A DNA stretch of 55,259 nucleotides from Pseudomonadota bacterium (GTDB lineage: Bacteria; Myxococcota_A; UBA796; GCA-2862545): assembly GCA_023954855.1 (NCBI GenBank), contig JAGSGY010000031.1:1-55259 (forward strand), written 5' to 3'. Positions 9,237 through 18,401 of the stretch are shown here, one piece after another. Made by a program: the position numbers and the translations under genes. Under the pieces are notes generated by a model that saw nothing but the letters and a program-made list of their open reading frames with translations, was not told where the DNA came from and made no database searches. Positions within the stretch are counted from its first letter, which is position 1. Every line of letters starts with the position of its first letter.

Positions 9237-11710
9237 GCCCCCTGCTGATCAGCCTGGCCCTCGCCGGCACCCCTGAGGCCCCGGGCGACTACATGCCCAC
9301 GCGTCAGTTCGACCTCGTCCACCTGCACCTGGCCCTCGAGGTGGACGTAGACGCGGGAAGCGTCACAGGTACGGCCACCCACACGGTCGAACCCTTGGGC
9401 AAGCCATCGGACTGGCTGCGTCTGCACCAGACGGGGCTCGACATCACCGAAGTGCGCGTCGACGGCACCGTCGTGGAGGGATGGCGCGCGGGACACCACG
9501 GTCTCGACATCCCCATGCCCATCACCGGCGAGCAGCACGAAGTGGCCATCGACTACTCCGCGACCCCGGAGCTTGGTCTGCACTTCCGCCGCCCAGGCAA
9601 GGGGTCCCCGGACACCGTGCGGTCGGTGTGGTCACAAGGCCAGGACGCCGACAACCGGTACTGGTTCCCCTCTTGGGACTACCCGAACGACCGCTTCACG
9701 TACTCAAGCGCGTTCACGGTGCCGGAGGACTTCGTCGTCGCCTCGAATGGCGCACGCACCGCCACAGAAGCGGCCCGAACGGGCTGGAAGACAGAGACCT
9801 TTGCCCTCGAGCAGGAGGTTCCCACCTACCTGATCGCATTGGTGGTCGGTGATTACACCGTCTACACCGAGCAAGTCGAGGACCTCACCCTCGAGTACAT
9901 CGTGCCACGCACCACGAGCGAAGCCGACGCCCGTACCGCCGGTGGCTTCGCCGCACCACAGCTCGGCTTCTTCAACGAGCTGCTCGGCACCGACTACGCG
10001 TGGCCGCTCTACCGGCAAGCCTTCGTGCAGCGCTTCATGTACGGCGGCATGGAGAACACGAGCCTGACCATCAACAGCGACCGGGTGGTGGGCCAGTCCG
10101 CGTCACAACAGGCCAGTGCCGAGGGCCTGGTCGCCCACGAACTCGCCCACCAGTGGTTCGGCGACCTACTCACTTGCTACGGGTGGCGCGACCGCTGGCT
10201 GAACGAGGGCTTCGCCACCATGTACGCCTCGCGGTGGATCGAAGAGGCCCACGGACGGGACCTCTACGACGTGCACGTGCGAAAGCGCATGGCCAGCGCA
10301 GTCCGCTACAAGACCCCGATGGCGCGCCGCTCTTGGTCTCCTGAGGGCCCTGGATCTGCCGGCGTCTACGACCGCGGAATGATGGTGCTCCACATGCTTC
10401 GCGTGCACCTGGGCGACGACATCTACGACGCGGGCATTCGCCGATATGTCGCCGAGCACAAGCACGGTTTCGTCGAGACGGCCCATCTACGCCGGGCCTT
10501 GGAAGAAGAGAGCGGTCAGCACCTCGGCTGGCTGTTCGACACCTGGGTCCACGACGTCGGCGTTCCCGAGCTGAAGACACGATGGGCCCACGCCGACGGA
10601 GTGCTGACCGTCACGATCAGCCAAGGGGAGCGGAGCTGGCACGCGCCGGTGCAGATCGAAGTGGGCTCAGCCGAAGAAGCCACCACCCGCGTGGTCTGGC
10701 TCTCCGCCGGCGAGACCCAGCTGGTGCTCGACCTCGATAAAGCCCCACTCTACGTCGCCGTGGACCCCCAAGGCGGTGTGCTCGCGCGCTGGGATCAGAC
10801 CCAGTCCGCCGAAGCCTGGGCCGCACAGGCACGCTTCGCGACCACGCCCTACGCCCGGCTTGCCGCCTTCGACGCGATTGGTGCGGGACATGCCACAGAG
10901 GACGGCGTCGATGCACTGGTCGAGGCCCTTCGCACCGACGAACACGCTGAGTACCGGGCCTTTGCGGCACGCGCCCTCGGCAAGCTCGGCACCGCAGACG
11001 TCACCGATCCCCTGGTGGATGCACTGGATGACCGCGACGAGCGACTGCGAGCTGCCGCTGTGGAGGCACTCGGCCTGATGCCAAAGGATGGGGTCATCGC
11101 CCACGTGCGGAGTGCGTTGCGTGACGAGTCCGCCCTGGTGCGAGCCACAGCATTGACCGCCCTCGGTAAGCTCGACCCCGCGAACGCCGCAGAGGTGGCA
11201 AGAAAGCGGCTCGACGGCAAGGACACGAGCCAGCGGCGCCGCGTACACGACGCAGCCCTAACGGTACTCGGCGAGCACGGAACCGGCGCGGACCTCGCGC
11301 TGATCCGTGGCTACCTGTCCACAGACACGCCGACTCCCCTGCTGCGCACCGCTGTGACTGCGGCGACGAAGCGCGTCGCGGAGCTCGATGACAACCGTGC
11401 GGACAAACAGCGCGCGCGCCTGGCTCCGACGCTCGAAGCCCGCCTGTACGACCTCGACTACCGCGCGCGACAAGCCGCCATCAGAGGCCTCAGAAGCTTG
11501 GGGACCACGAGCTCACGCGCTGCTCTGCTTACCCTCGCCTCCGACACCGAGGTCGAAGCGCTTGCGAAGCTGGCCCGCGAGACGGCGGCGGCCATCCTGA
11601 CCCGTGGGACCGCCGATGCGCAGCCCACGCCCGTCGAAGACAGTGAGGGTCTCGGCGACCGCATCGACGATCTCGAGAAACGCCTCGAGGACCTGGAACG
11701 CTGGCGCTAG
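9233..11710 (+). CDS. M1-family metallo-aminopeptidase with C-terminal HEAT repeats
   Basis: This encodes 825 aa and begins at GTG 9233, which overlaps the stop of the DUF2505 gene; GGAG lies 7 bases upstream. The hallmarks of zinc aminopeptidases of family M1 are present: GGMEN at 271-275 (substrate N-terminus recognition), HELAH at 302-306 and the third zinc ligand Glu325 in NEGFA, giving the HExxH-x18-E pattern. A very short hydrophobic N-terminus (MSPLLISLALAG) suggests export. From about residue 530 the protein continues as HEAT-like helical repeats (for example ARALGKLG, AVEALGLM and ALTALGKL). It ends in a charged coiled coil (GDRIDDLEKRLEDLERW). The HEAT part replaces the usual ERAP1-like C-terminal domain and may dock partners or gate substrate. 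Confidence 0.9.
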   Translation: MSPLLISLALAGTPEAPGDYMPTRQFDLVHLHLALEVDVDAGSVTGTATHTVEPLGKPSDWLRLHQTGLDITEVRVDGTVVEGWRAGHHGLDIPMPITGEQHEVAIDYSATPELGLHFRRPGKGSPDTVRSVWSQGQDADNRYWFPSWDYPNDRFTYSSAFTVPEDFVVASNGARTATEAARTGWKTETFALEQEVPTYLIALVVGDYTVYTEQVEDLTLEYIVPRTTSEADARTAGGFAAPQLGFFNELLGTDYAWPLYRQAFVQRFMYGGMENTSLTINSDRVVGQSASQQASAEGLVAHELAHQWFGDLLTCYGWRDRWLNEGFATMYASRWIEEAHGRDLYDVHVRKRMASAVRYKTPMARRSWSPEGPGSAGVYDRGMMVLHMLRVHLGDDIYDAGIRRYVAEHKHGFVETAHLRRALEEESGQHLGWLFDTWVHDVGVPELKTRWAHADGVLTVTISQGERSWHAPVQIEVGSAEEATTRVVWLSAGETQLVLDLDKAPLYVAVDPQGGVLARWDQTQSAEAWAAQARFATTPYARLAAFDAIGAGHATEDGVDALVEALRTDEHAEYRAFAARALGKLGTADVTDPLVDALDDRDERLRAAAVEALGLMPKDGVIAHVRSALRDESALVRATALTALGKLDPANAAEVARKRLDGKDTSQRRRVHDAALTVLGEHGTGADLALIRGYLSTDTPTPLLRTAVTAATKRVAELDDNRADKQRARLAPTLEARLYDLDYRARQAAIRGLRSLGTTSSRAALLTLASDTEVEALAKLARETAAAILTRGTADAQPTPVEDSEGLGDRIDDLEKRLEDLERWR

Positions 11711-11717
11711 ACGCAGA

Positions 11718-11756
11718 AAGGGCGAGAGCCTGCGCAGCGCGCTGACCCCCGCCCTT
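11718..11756. terminator. Possible bidirectional terminator between convergent genes
   Basis: The arms AAGGGCG (11718-11724) and CGCCCTT (11750-11756) are complementary and enclose a GC-rich loop containing a nested GCGC palindrome. They lie between the convergent stops at 11710 and 11772. There is no clear T-run, so this is a weak call. Confidence 0.35.
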
Positions 11757-11771
11757 GGCAACCCGCAGCGA

Positions 11772-12497
11772 TTAGCTGGGGTTGGTGGCGCCACCGACCG
11801 TGTTCATCACGTCTTCGTCGGAGTACTTGGTCTTCTCGGCCGTAAAGGCGTTGGTGGTGCTCGTGGTGTTGGTCACTTCGTAGAAGCAGTCACCAGAGCA
11901 GTCGGCGAGCGTCGGGTCGTTGCTCACGAAGCCGCCGTCAGGGTACTCGAGGTAGTTGCTCGGGCTGATCTGCGAGGAGGTACCCGTGGAGTTGGTGTCC
12001 CACGTGTCGCTCTCGGTGAAACGCTGCACCTGGACGCGCTGCGAGCTGGCCGTTCCAGCCGCGGTACCACCGGACAGGTCCATCGAGATGGTCGTCGTGG
12101 ACGTCGTGCTGGTGAAGTCCTCGTTGAAGTAGCCGGTCGTGTGCTGCTCGCGGTCGGTCTCCTGCGAGGCGTCATCCCAGCTGAACGTGAACACGCCGCC
12201 GGCCTTCTGACCGGGAATCGCCATGCCGCCCATGATGAGGAAGGCATCGTCGGCGCCCTTGACCTTCACGATCTGAGCGAACTGAATCGTGTCAGATCCG
12301 GTGGTCGTCATGGTGTTGGTCCAGTCTCCGGTCGTGGTCTGACCGGCGTAGGGCTGGGCACCGTTGAAGTTATGAGCAATGGCCTGCTCACTGACGGGAT
12401 CGGCCGCGGGCGAGATGTAGAACACCCAGATCTCTTCAGATCCACCGCAACCGGTCGTGAGCGCAGCCATCGTGGCTGCGAAAAGTGCGTTTCGCAT
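11772..12497 (-). CDS. Hypothetical lipoprotein
   Basis: This encodes 241 aa. ATG 12497 was chosen because an ideal GGAGGAG lies 4-5 bases upstream and the next residues form a lipoprotein signal ending in TTGC (Cys17). The mature protein is rich in Ser, Thr and Gly with no internal membrane segment. It includes a long Thr-rich stretch (FNEDFTSTTSTTTISMD). I do not recognise a family. It is convergent with the M1 aminopeptidase and lies downstream of the double uvrA on the same strand, 136 bases away. Confidence 0.75.
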   Translation of the reverse strand: MRNALFAATMAALTTGCGGSEEIWVFYISPAADPVSEQAIAHNFNGAQPYAGQTTTGDWTNTMTTTGSDTIQFAQIVKVKGADDAFLIMGGMAIPGQKAGGVFTFSWDDASQETDREQHTTGYFNEDFTSTTSTTTISMDLSGGTAAGTASSQRVQVQRFTESDTWDTNSTGTSSQISPSNYLEYPDGGFVSNDPTLADCSGDCFYEVTNTTSTTNAFTAEKTKYSDEDVMNTVGGATNPS

Positions 12498-12633
12498 GTC
12501 TCCTCCAAAGGAATGCGCCAAAGAGCGCAAGAAGTGCGTCCCGTGACGGACTGTGCCTGGGACTTACTGGCCCAACGACCAATGGTCAAGAAGTTGTTGG
12601 GGCAACCCAGCTGAATCCAGCGCTTATCGAGGT

Positions 12634-15600
12634 TTAAGCTCCCATTGCGCGCTGAAGACAATGCCCGGATGGTGTATCCAATCCAGCAACATGCTCGGGA
12701 GTACCCTCACCGACCACCCGGCCACCTGCCTCGCCGCCCACGGGCCCGAGGTCCACGATGTGGTCCGCCTGCTGCCAGACGTCGACGTGGTGCTCGATGG
12801 TGAGCACGGTGTGCCCCTGCTCGACGAGGCGGTGAAGAACGTCGACCAAGCGCGCCACGTCCGCGAGGTGCAGGCCTGTCGTCGGCTCGTCGAGCACGTA
12901 CACGCAGTGCCCAGCGCGCGAGACGAGCTCCTTCGCGAGCTTGACCCGCTGCGCTTCTCCGCCAGAGAGCGTGGTGCCGGGCTGCCCCAGCGTCAGGTAG
13001 CCAAGTCCCACATCGACGAGGGCCTGCAGCAAGCGGCCGAGCTTGCGGTGATTTCGAAACAGCTCGAGCACCTCATCCGTTCGCATCGACAGCACGTCGG
13101 CGATGCTCTTGCCCTTGTAGCGAATCTCGGAGGTCTCGCGGTTGAAGCGCTTGCCCTTGCAGGTCTCGCAAGTGACCCAGACGTCCGGCAAGAAGTGCAT
13201 CTCGACAACGATGGCGCCCCGTCCCTCGCACGCCTCGCAGCGTCCGGCGGCCGCGTTGAACGAGAACCGGCCGGGCAAAAAGCCCCTCGCCTTCGCCGCT
13301 GGGGTCTTCGCGTAGAGCTTGCGCAGCTCGTCCATGACGCCGGTGTAGGTGGCGGCTGTACTGCGTGGACTACGGCCAATCGGCGCTTGGTCAACGACGA
13401 CGACACGGTCGATTTTCTCGCCAGCGCTGAAGGCATCCACATCGACGGGAGGGGCGTTCACGCCGGTCTCGCCGCGGAGCAGAGGCACCAAGGTATCGAG
13501 GACCAGGCTCGACTTGCCCGATCCGGAGACGCCGGTCACCGCCGTCCACACCCCCGTCGGAAAGCGAACGTCGACCGACTTGAGGTTGTTGGAGCGAGCA
13601 CCCTCGACGCTCACGAATGCCCGCGGAGAGCGTCGGACGTCTCTGACGGGAAAGCGCTCACGACCGGTCAGCCAAGCGCCGGTGAGGCTGTCCGGGTGCG
13701 CACGAAGCTCGGCGGGCGTACCGGCTGCCATCATCTGCCCGCCGTGAACGCCGGCGCCCGGCCCGAGATCGATGACGTAGTCGGCTCGATCGATGGTCTC
13801 GGGATCGTGCTCGACCACCACCAAGGTGTTGCCGAGGTCACGGAGCTCTTCGAGCGTCGTGAGCAAGCGCTCGGTGTCCTGTGGGTGCAGCCCGATGGTC
13901 GGCTCATCCAGCACGTAGACCACCCCCGTAAGCCCGGAGCCGAGCTGGCTCGCGAGGCGAATGCGCTGGGCTTCGCCGCCGGAGAGCGTGTCGGCCGAGC
14001 GGTCGAGCCCAAGGTAGCCGAGGCCCACGTCGACCAAGAACTCGAGACGCTTGCGAAGCTCGTGCAGAGGCCGTTCTGCGATGACCTCGCGCTCTCCGTC
14101 GAAGGACCAGCCGGCCACCACGGCGGTGGCCTCCGCGACGCTGAGCTTGGTAAAGCGATCGATGCCCAATCCTCCGATGTGCACCGACAGGAGGGCAGGC
14201 GCGAGCCGTCCCCCGCTGCAGAGTCGGCAGGTCGACTCGGAAGACAACCACGCCAGACGCGAGCTCCAGCCATCGAGAATGGCGGTCAGCCCACCCCATT
14301 CACGCTTCTCTTCCACGTGCTGGACGCTCTTGCCCCACTTGCGAGACCAGGAAAGCGACAGCTCGCCGGGTACGCCGTCCATCACCGCGGTCCAAGTGGC
14401 ATCGGACCAGTCCAACACAGGGGTGCGCTCATCGAGCTCGCACTTCGACAGGACGGCGGCAACCAGGGCGCGGTTTCGAGGAGAACGCGCCAAAACGCCT
14501 GCCACACGCGCATCGAGTGCGTCCCAGAAGCCTTCGTCCCGATTTGGGAAGAGAAGCTCCCAGTCGATCTGCCGCGTGCTTCCAAGGCCATCGCAGCGAG
14601 GGCAGGCGCCGACACGCGAGTTGAACGAGAAATGCCTTGGTGTCAGCTCGACGGGCAGGTGGCTGCCGTGGTCGGGACAGGCTGGGCGAGCGGTGAGGAC
14701 CACCGGGCTGCCCTCGCGGCGAGGGACAAAGCGCACGGCGCCGTCGCCCAGCGAGAAGCCTGTCGTCACCGCCTCGGCAACCCGGCTCGATGCCGCCTTT
14801 GCGGGGTTGAGTCGGTCGAGGACGAGCGTCGCTCCCGCGGCGACGAGACCCTCGGCGTCGGCGTGCTCCAGACGCACCTCGCGCTCGCCGTCGAGCAGAC
14901 GACTCCATCCGTCGTCGACGAGTCCAGCCAGCCGACTCGCCGGTTCTTCGGCGGGACGGAGGGAACAGGTGACCCAACCCACGCCCGACGCTTCCGCGGC
15001 GAGCTTTGCCGCCCCACTGGACGGGCTGTAGCCCATGATTTCGCGGGCACACGTCGGACAGTGCGCGGTCCCCACCCGTGCCCACAGCACGCGCAACACG
15101 TCGTGAATCTCGGTCACGGTGGCGACCGTAGAGCGCGGGTTTCTCGACGCGTTGACCTGGTCGATCGCGATGGCCGGTGCCAGTCCCTCCATGCGCTCCA
15201 CCGGCGCACGATCGAGGCGGCCCAGGAAACGCCGTGCGTAGGTCGAGAGGCACTCGACGTAGCGACGCTGCCCCTCGGAGAAGATGGTGTCGAACGCCAG
15301 GGAGCTCTTTCCCGAGCCGCTGACGCCGGTGACCACGGTCATCTTGCCGTGCGGGATGCGAACGTCGATGCCCTGGAGGTTGTGCTTACGGGCTCCTTCG
15401 ATGATCAGCTCCGTCGGCCCCTTGTGGCGCCGCCGCCTTCGCGGTGGGGGCTCGGCGACCAGCGGCACGTCCACCAGCTCCGGTAGGTGTGCGAGAGCCT
15501 GACCCGTCGGAGTGTCGAGCTTGGCGAGCTGCTCAGGCGTGCCCGTGCCCACCAGCTGCCCCCCGCCGTCCCCGCCTTCGGGGCCCATGTCGAGGACGTG

Positions 15601-18282
15601 GTCCGCACACTTGATCACGTCGGTGTCATGCTCGATGACCAGCACGCTGTTGCCGGCATCGACGAGCCGCTGGAGTGCACCCACGAGCTTTCTGACATCG
15701 TCGAAGTGCAGCCCGGTCGTCGGCTCGTCGAGTAGGTACAGGGTCTTGCCGGTCGCCCGTCGGTGCAGCTCGGTTGCGAGCTTGACGCGCTGAGCCTCGC
15801 CTCCGGAGATGGTGGTGCTCGGCTGACCCAGCGGTACGTAGCCGAGCCCCACTTCCACCATCGTTCCAAGAATGCGGGCGAGCGACGGCACCTTTCCGAA
15901 GACCTCGAAGGCCTCGTCGATGGTCAGGGCCAACACATCGGCGATGCTCAAGCCCTTGAAGGTGATCTCGAGCGTCTCGGCGTTGAAGCGCTTGCCCTCG
16001 CAAGTCTCGCAGCGAACCTCGACATTCGGCAGGAACTGCATCTCGATCGTCTTGACGCCCGCGCCCTCACACGCCTCGCAGCGGCCCCCCTTCACATTGA
16101 AGCTGAACCGACCGGGCTTGTAGCCCCGGGCCCTCGACTCTTGCGTCTTCGCGTACAGCTTGCGGATGTGGTCGAAGGCCCCCACGTACGTGGCAGGATT
16201 GGACCGCGGCGTACGACCGATCGGCTGCTGAGAGATGCGGATCAGCTTGTCGACATTCTTCATGCCATCGATGCGTGCACAGTTCTCGGCCCGAGGCTCG
16301 CCCTTGAGCATGTTGCGCACAGTGGCTTCGAGCGCCGCAAACATCAGGCTCGACTTGCCTGAACCACTGACGCCCGTGACGGCACAAAGCACACCCAAGG
16401 GCACCTTGGCATCGACATCGCGCAGGTTGTTCGCCGTCGCCCCCCACACCTTGAGCCATGCGCTCGGCTTGCGACGCGTCTCGGGCACAGGAATGAAGCT
16501 CTCGCCGCGCAGATAGGACGCCGTCAGTCCTTTGCCCCTAGCAAAGCGGCCAGGCGTGGAGCTCGCGACGATGTGGCCTCCCAGGCGGCCAGCGCCCGGC
16601 CCCACATCCACGACGTGGTCAGCCGCAAGCATCGTCTCGGTGTCGTGTTCGACCACGAGCACCGAGTTTCCGCGGTCTCGGAGCCGATGGAGGGCGTGGA
16701 TCAAACGTCGGTTGTCACGTGGATGCAGGCCAATCGAGGGCTCGTCGAGCACGTAGGTCACGCCCTGAAGCGCCGACCCGACCTGGGCCGCGAGCCGGAT
16801 CCGCTGCGCCTCGCCGCCCGAGAGCGTGGCCGAAGACCGGTCGAGCGACAGATAGCCGAGGCCCACCTCCTCGAGAAACAGCAGTCGGTGGCGGATCTCG
16901 TCGATGATCGCCTCGCCGACCTCGCGCTCCGCACCCTTCAGCTTCAACTCGCCAAAGAAACGGGTGGCCTCGGCGACCGACATCCGCGTGAACGCCGGGA
17001 CATTGAGTCCGCGGAAGTCAACGGCACGCGCCACTGCACTCAGGCGCTCTCCATCGCACTCGGGGCACACGGTCTGGGTGCGAAAGGCTGCGAGACTCGG
17101 CCACTTCGTCCATCTCCAGACGTTGGCCGTCAGCGGCACCAAGCCCTGCCAGGGTCGCTCGCGCACCTCGGTTCGGCCACCGGGTCGCTCCACCTCGACC
17201 TTCACGATCAGCGAGGGGTCGCCCCAGAGAAGACGGTCGAGAACGGCGGGGTCCCAAGACGCCAGCTTCTTGTTTCCCGGCCCACCGAGGGCCTTGGACA
17301 CCTTGACGAGCTGCGCACGGTTGAAGTGCGCGAAGGGCAGCTTTCCGTCGGCGTTAAACCCGTTGAAGGCCGAGGAGACGCGCTTCGACACATCGACGAG
17401 CCGGTCGACATCGAAGTCCTCGAGGCGTCCGAGGCCGTTGCAGGCCGGACACGCACCCTGCGGTGCATTGAACGAGAACAGGCGCGGCTCGAGCTCCGGA
17501 ATGGCGATGGCCGGATGGTTCGGACACGCTCGGGAGGTCGAGTAGGTGTGCTCCCCTTCCTCGCCAAGAATCGTGGCGACTCCAGGCTCACCCTTGGCGA
17601 GCGCCGTCTCGAGTGCCTCGGCGAGACGCCCACGCATGCCTTCAGAGACCTTGATGCGGTCGACCACGACTTCGATCGTGTGCTTCTCGTAGCGAGCCAG
17701 CTCGATCTCTTCGTCGAGTCGATGCAGCTTGCCATCCACGCGCGCTCGCACCCAACCATCGATTTCGAGCTGCTTGAGCTCCTGCCGATACTGCCCCTTT
17801 CGCTCGCGAACGAGGGGGGCGAGCACATGTACCTTCTGACCGTCGAAGCGCTCGAGCGCATCATCGATGACGTGATCGAGGGCCAGGCTGGCGATCGGCT
17901 CACGGCAGTCCGGGCAGTGTGGCTTGCCGAGGCGCGCCATGAGCAGCCGCACGTGGTCGTAGATCTCGGTGACGGTCCCGACCGTCGAGCGCGGGTTTCG
18001 ATTGACCGTCTTCTGGTCGACCGAGAGCGTCGGGGACACCCCGATGACGGCATCGACCTCCGGCCTCTCCATCTGTCCGAGGAACTGCCGTGCATAGGAC
18101 GACAGCGAGTCCATGAACCGCCGCTGGCCTTCCTTGTAGATCGTGTCGAAGGCGAGGGACGACTTGCCGCTGCCCGACACTCCCGTGAACACCACCAGCG
18201 CATCGCGCGGCACGTCCACATCGACGTCTTTGAGGTTGTGTGCACGGGCACGGCGGACGGAAATGTGGGTAGGTCTGGACAC
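12634..18282 (-). CDS. uvrA: Double-length excinuclease ABC subunit A (tandem UvrA fusion)
   Basis: This encodes 1882 aa, twice the usual ~940 of UvrA, the ATP-dependent damage-recognition subunit of nucleotide excision repair. The start is GTG 18282 behind GAAGG. Two complete UvrA modules are joined near residue 950 through an Arg-rich linker (PPRRRRRHKGP). Each module has two ABC ATPase domains. Four Walker A motifs (GVSGSGKSS, about 34, 636, 984 and 1583) and four LSGGEAQR- or ISGGEAQR-type signatures (about 485, 823, 1433 and 1770) all look intact. Both modules keep the second zinc module (CEAC...CETC). In the first zinc module both have CPxH instead of CPxC. UvrA normally works as a dimer, so this is in effect a covalent UvrA2. 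Chlamydial UvrA is also double-length, so the architecture has precedent. Confidence 0.95.
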   Translation of the reverse strand: MSRPTHISVRRARAHNLKDVDVDVPRDALVVFTGVSGSGKSSLAFDTIYKEGQRRFMDSLSSYARQFLGQMERPEVDAVIGVSPTLSVDQKTVNRNPRSTVGTVTEIYDHVRLLMARLGKPHCPDCREPIASLALDHVIDDALERFDGQKVHVLAPLVRERKGQYRQELKQLEIDGWVRARVDGKLHRLDEEIELARYEKHTIEVVVDRIKVSEGMRGRLAEALETALAKGEPGVATILGEEGEHTYSTSRACPNHPAIAIPELEPRLFSFNAPQGACPACNGLGRLEDFDVDRLVDVSKRVSSAFNGFNADGKLPFAHFNRAQLVKVSKALGGPGNKKLASWDPAVLDRLLWGDPSLIVKVEVERPGGRTEVRERPWQGLVPLTANVWRWTKWPSLAAFRTQTVCPECDGERLSAVARAVDFRGLNVPAFTRMSVAEATRFFGELKLKGAEREVGEAIIDEIRHRLLFLEEVGLGYLSLDRSSATLSGGEAQRIRLAAQVGSALQGVTYVLDEPSIGLHPRDNRRLIHALHRLRDRGNSVLVVEHDTETMLAADHVVDVGPGAGRLGGHIVASSTPGRFARGKGLTASYLRGESFIPVPETRRKPSAWLKVWGATANNLRDVDAKVPLGVLCAVTGVSGSGKSSLMFAALEATVRNMLKGEPRAENCARIDGMKNVDKLIRISQQPIGRTPRSNPATYVGAFDHIRKLYAKTQESRARGYKPGRFSFNVKGGRCEACEGAGVKTIEMQFLPNVEVRCETCEGKRFNAETLEITFKGLSIADVLALTIDEAFEVFGKVPSLARILGTMVEVGLGYVPLGQPSTTISGGEAQRVKLATELHRRATGKTLYLLDEPTTGLHFDDVRKLVGALQRLVDAGNSVLVIEHDTDVIKCADHVLDMGPEGGDGGGQLVGTGTPEQLAKLDTPTGQALAHLPELVDVPLVAEPPPRRRRRHKGPTELIIEGARKHNLQGIDVRIPHGKMTVVTGVSGSGKSSLAFDTIFSEGQRRYVECLSTYARRFLGRLDRAPVERMEGLAPAIAIDQVNASRNPRSTVATVTEIHDVLRVLWARVGTAHCPTCAREIMGYSPSSGAAKLAAEASGVGWVTCSLRPAEEPASRLAGLVDDGWSRLLDGEREVRLEHADAEGLVAAGATLVLDRLNPAKAASSRVAEAVTTGFSLGDGAVRFVPRREGSPVVLTARPACPDHGSHLPVELTPRHFSFNSRVGACPRCDGLGSTRQIDWELLFPNRDEGFWDALDARVAGVLARSPRNRALVAAVLSKCELDERTPVLDWSDATWTAVMDGVPGELSLSWSRKWGKSVQHVEEKREWGGLTAILDGWSSRLAWLSSESTCRLCSGGRLAPALLSVHIGGLGIDRFTKLSVAEATAVVAGWSFDGEREVIAERPLHELRKRLEFLVDVGLGYLGLDRSADTLSGGEAQRIRLASQLGSGLTGVVYVLDEPTIGLHPQDTERLLTTLEELRDLGNTLVVVEHDPETIDRADYVIDLGPGAGVHGGQMMAAGTPAELRAHPDSLTGAWLTGRERFPVRDVRRSPRAFVSVEGARSNNLKSVDVRFPTGVWTAVTGVSGSGKSSLVLDTLVPLLRGETGVNAPPVDVDAFSAGEKIDRVVVVDQAPIGRSPRSTAATYTGVMDELRKLYAKTPAAKARGFLPGRFSFNAAAGRCEACEGRGAIVVEMHFLPDVWVTCETCKGKRFNRETSEIRYKGKSIADVLSMRTDEVLELFRNHRKLGRLLQALVDVGLGYLTLGQPGTTLSGGEAQRVKLAKELVSRAGHCVYVLDEPTTGLHLADVARLVDVLHRLVEQGHTVLTIEHHVDVWQQADHIVDLGPVGGEAGGRVVGEGTPEHVAGLDTPSGHCLQRAMGA

Positions 18283-18358
18283 CTTCGAGACCTATCTCGC
18301 AGGGGCGTCGCAGGCTTCGAGACACTGCCGCCGGCTGTCAGCAACACCCCAAACGACA

Positions 18359-18384
18359 AAGGGCCCACCGAATGGTGAGCCCTT
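18359..18384 (-). terminator. Rho-independent-type terminator after the GYF_2-like membrane protein gene
   Basis: An 11-bp stem (AAGGGCCCACC at 18359-18369 with GGTGAGCCCTT at 18374-18384, one mismatch) has the tetraloop GAAT. On the minus strand it is followed by TTTGTCGTTT. It lies 17 bases past the stop codon of the gene ending at 18402 and before the uvrA start. Confidence 0.65.
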
Positions 18385-18401
18385 GGTTGCCGCCAGACCG
18401 A

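Noticed and set aside
12553-15486. 977-codon plus-strand open frame
   Set aside because: It lies opposite the conserved UvrA coding sequence. High GC gives long antisense frames, and no recognisable domain is present. The same holds for the frame at 16573-18378.
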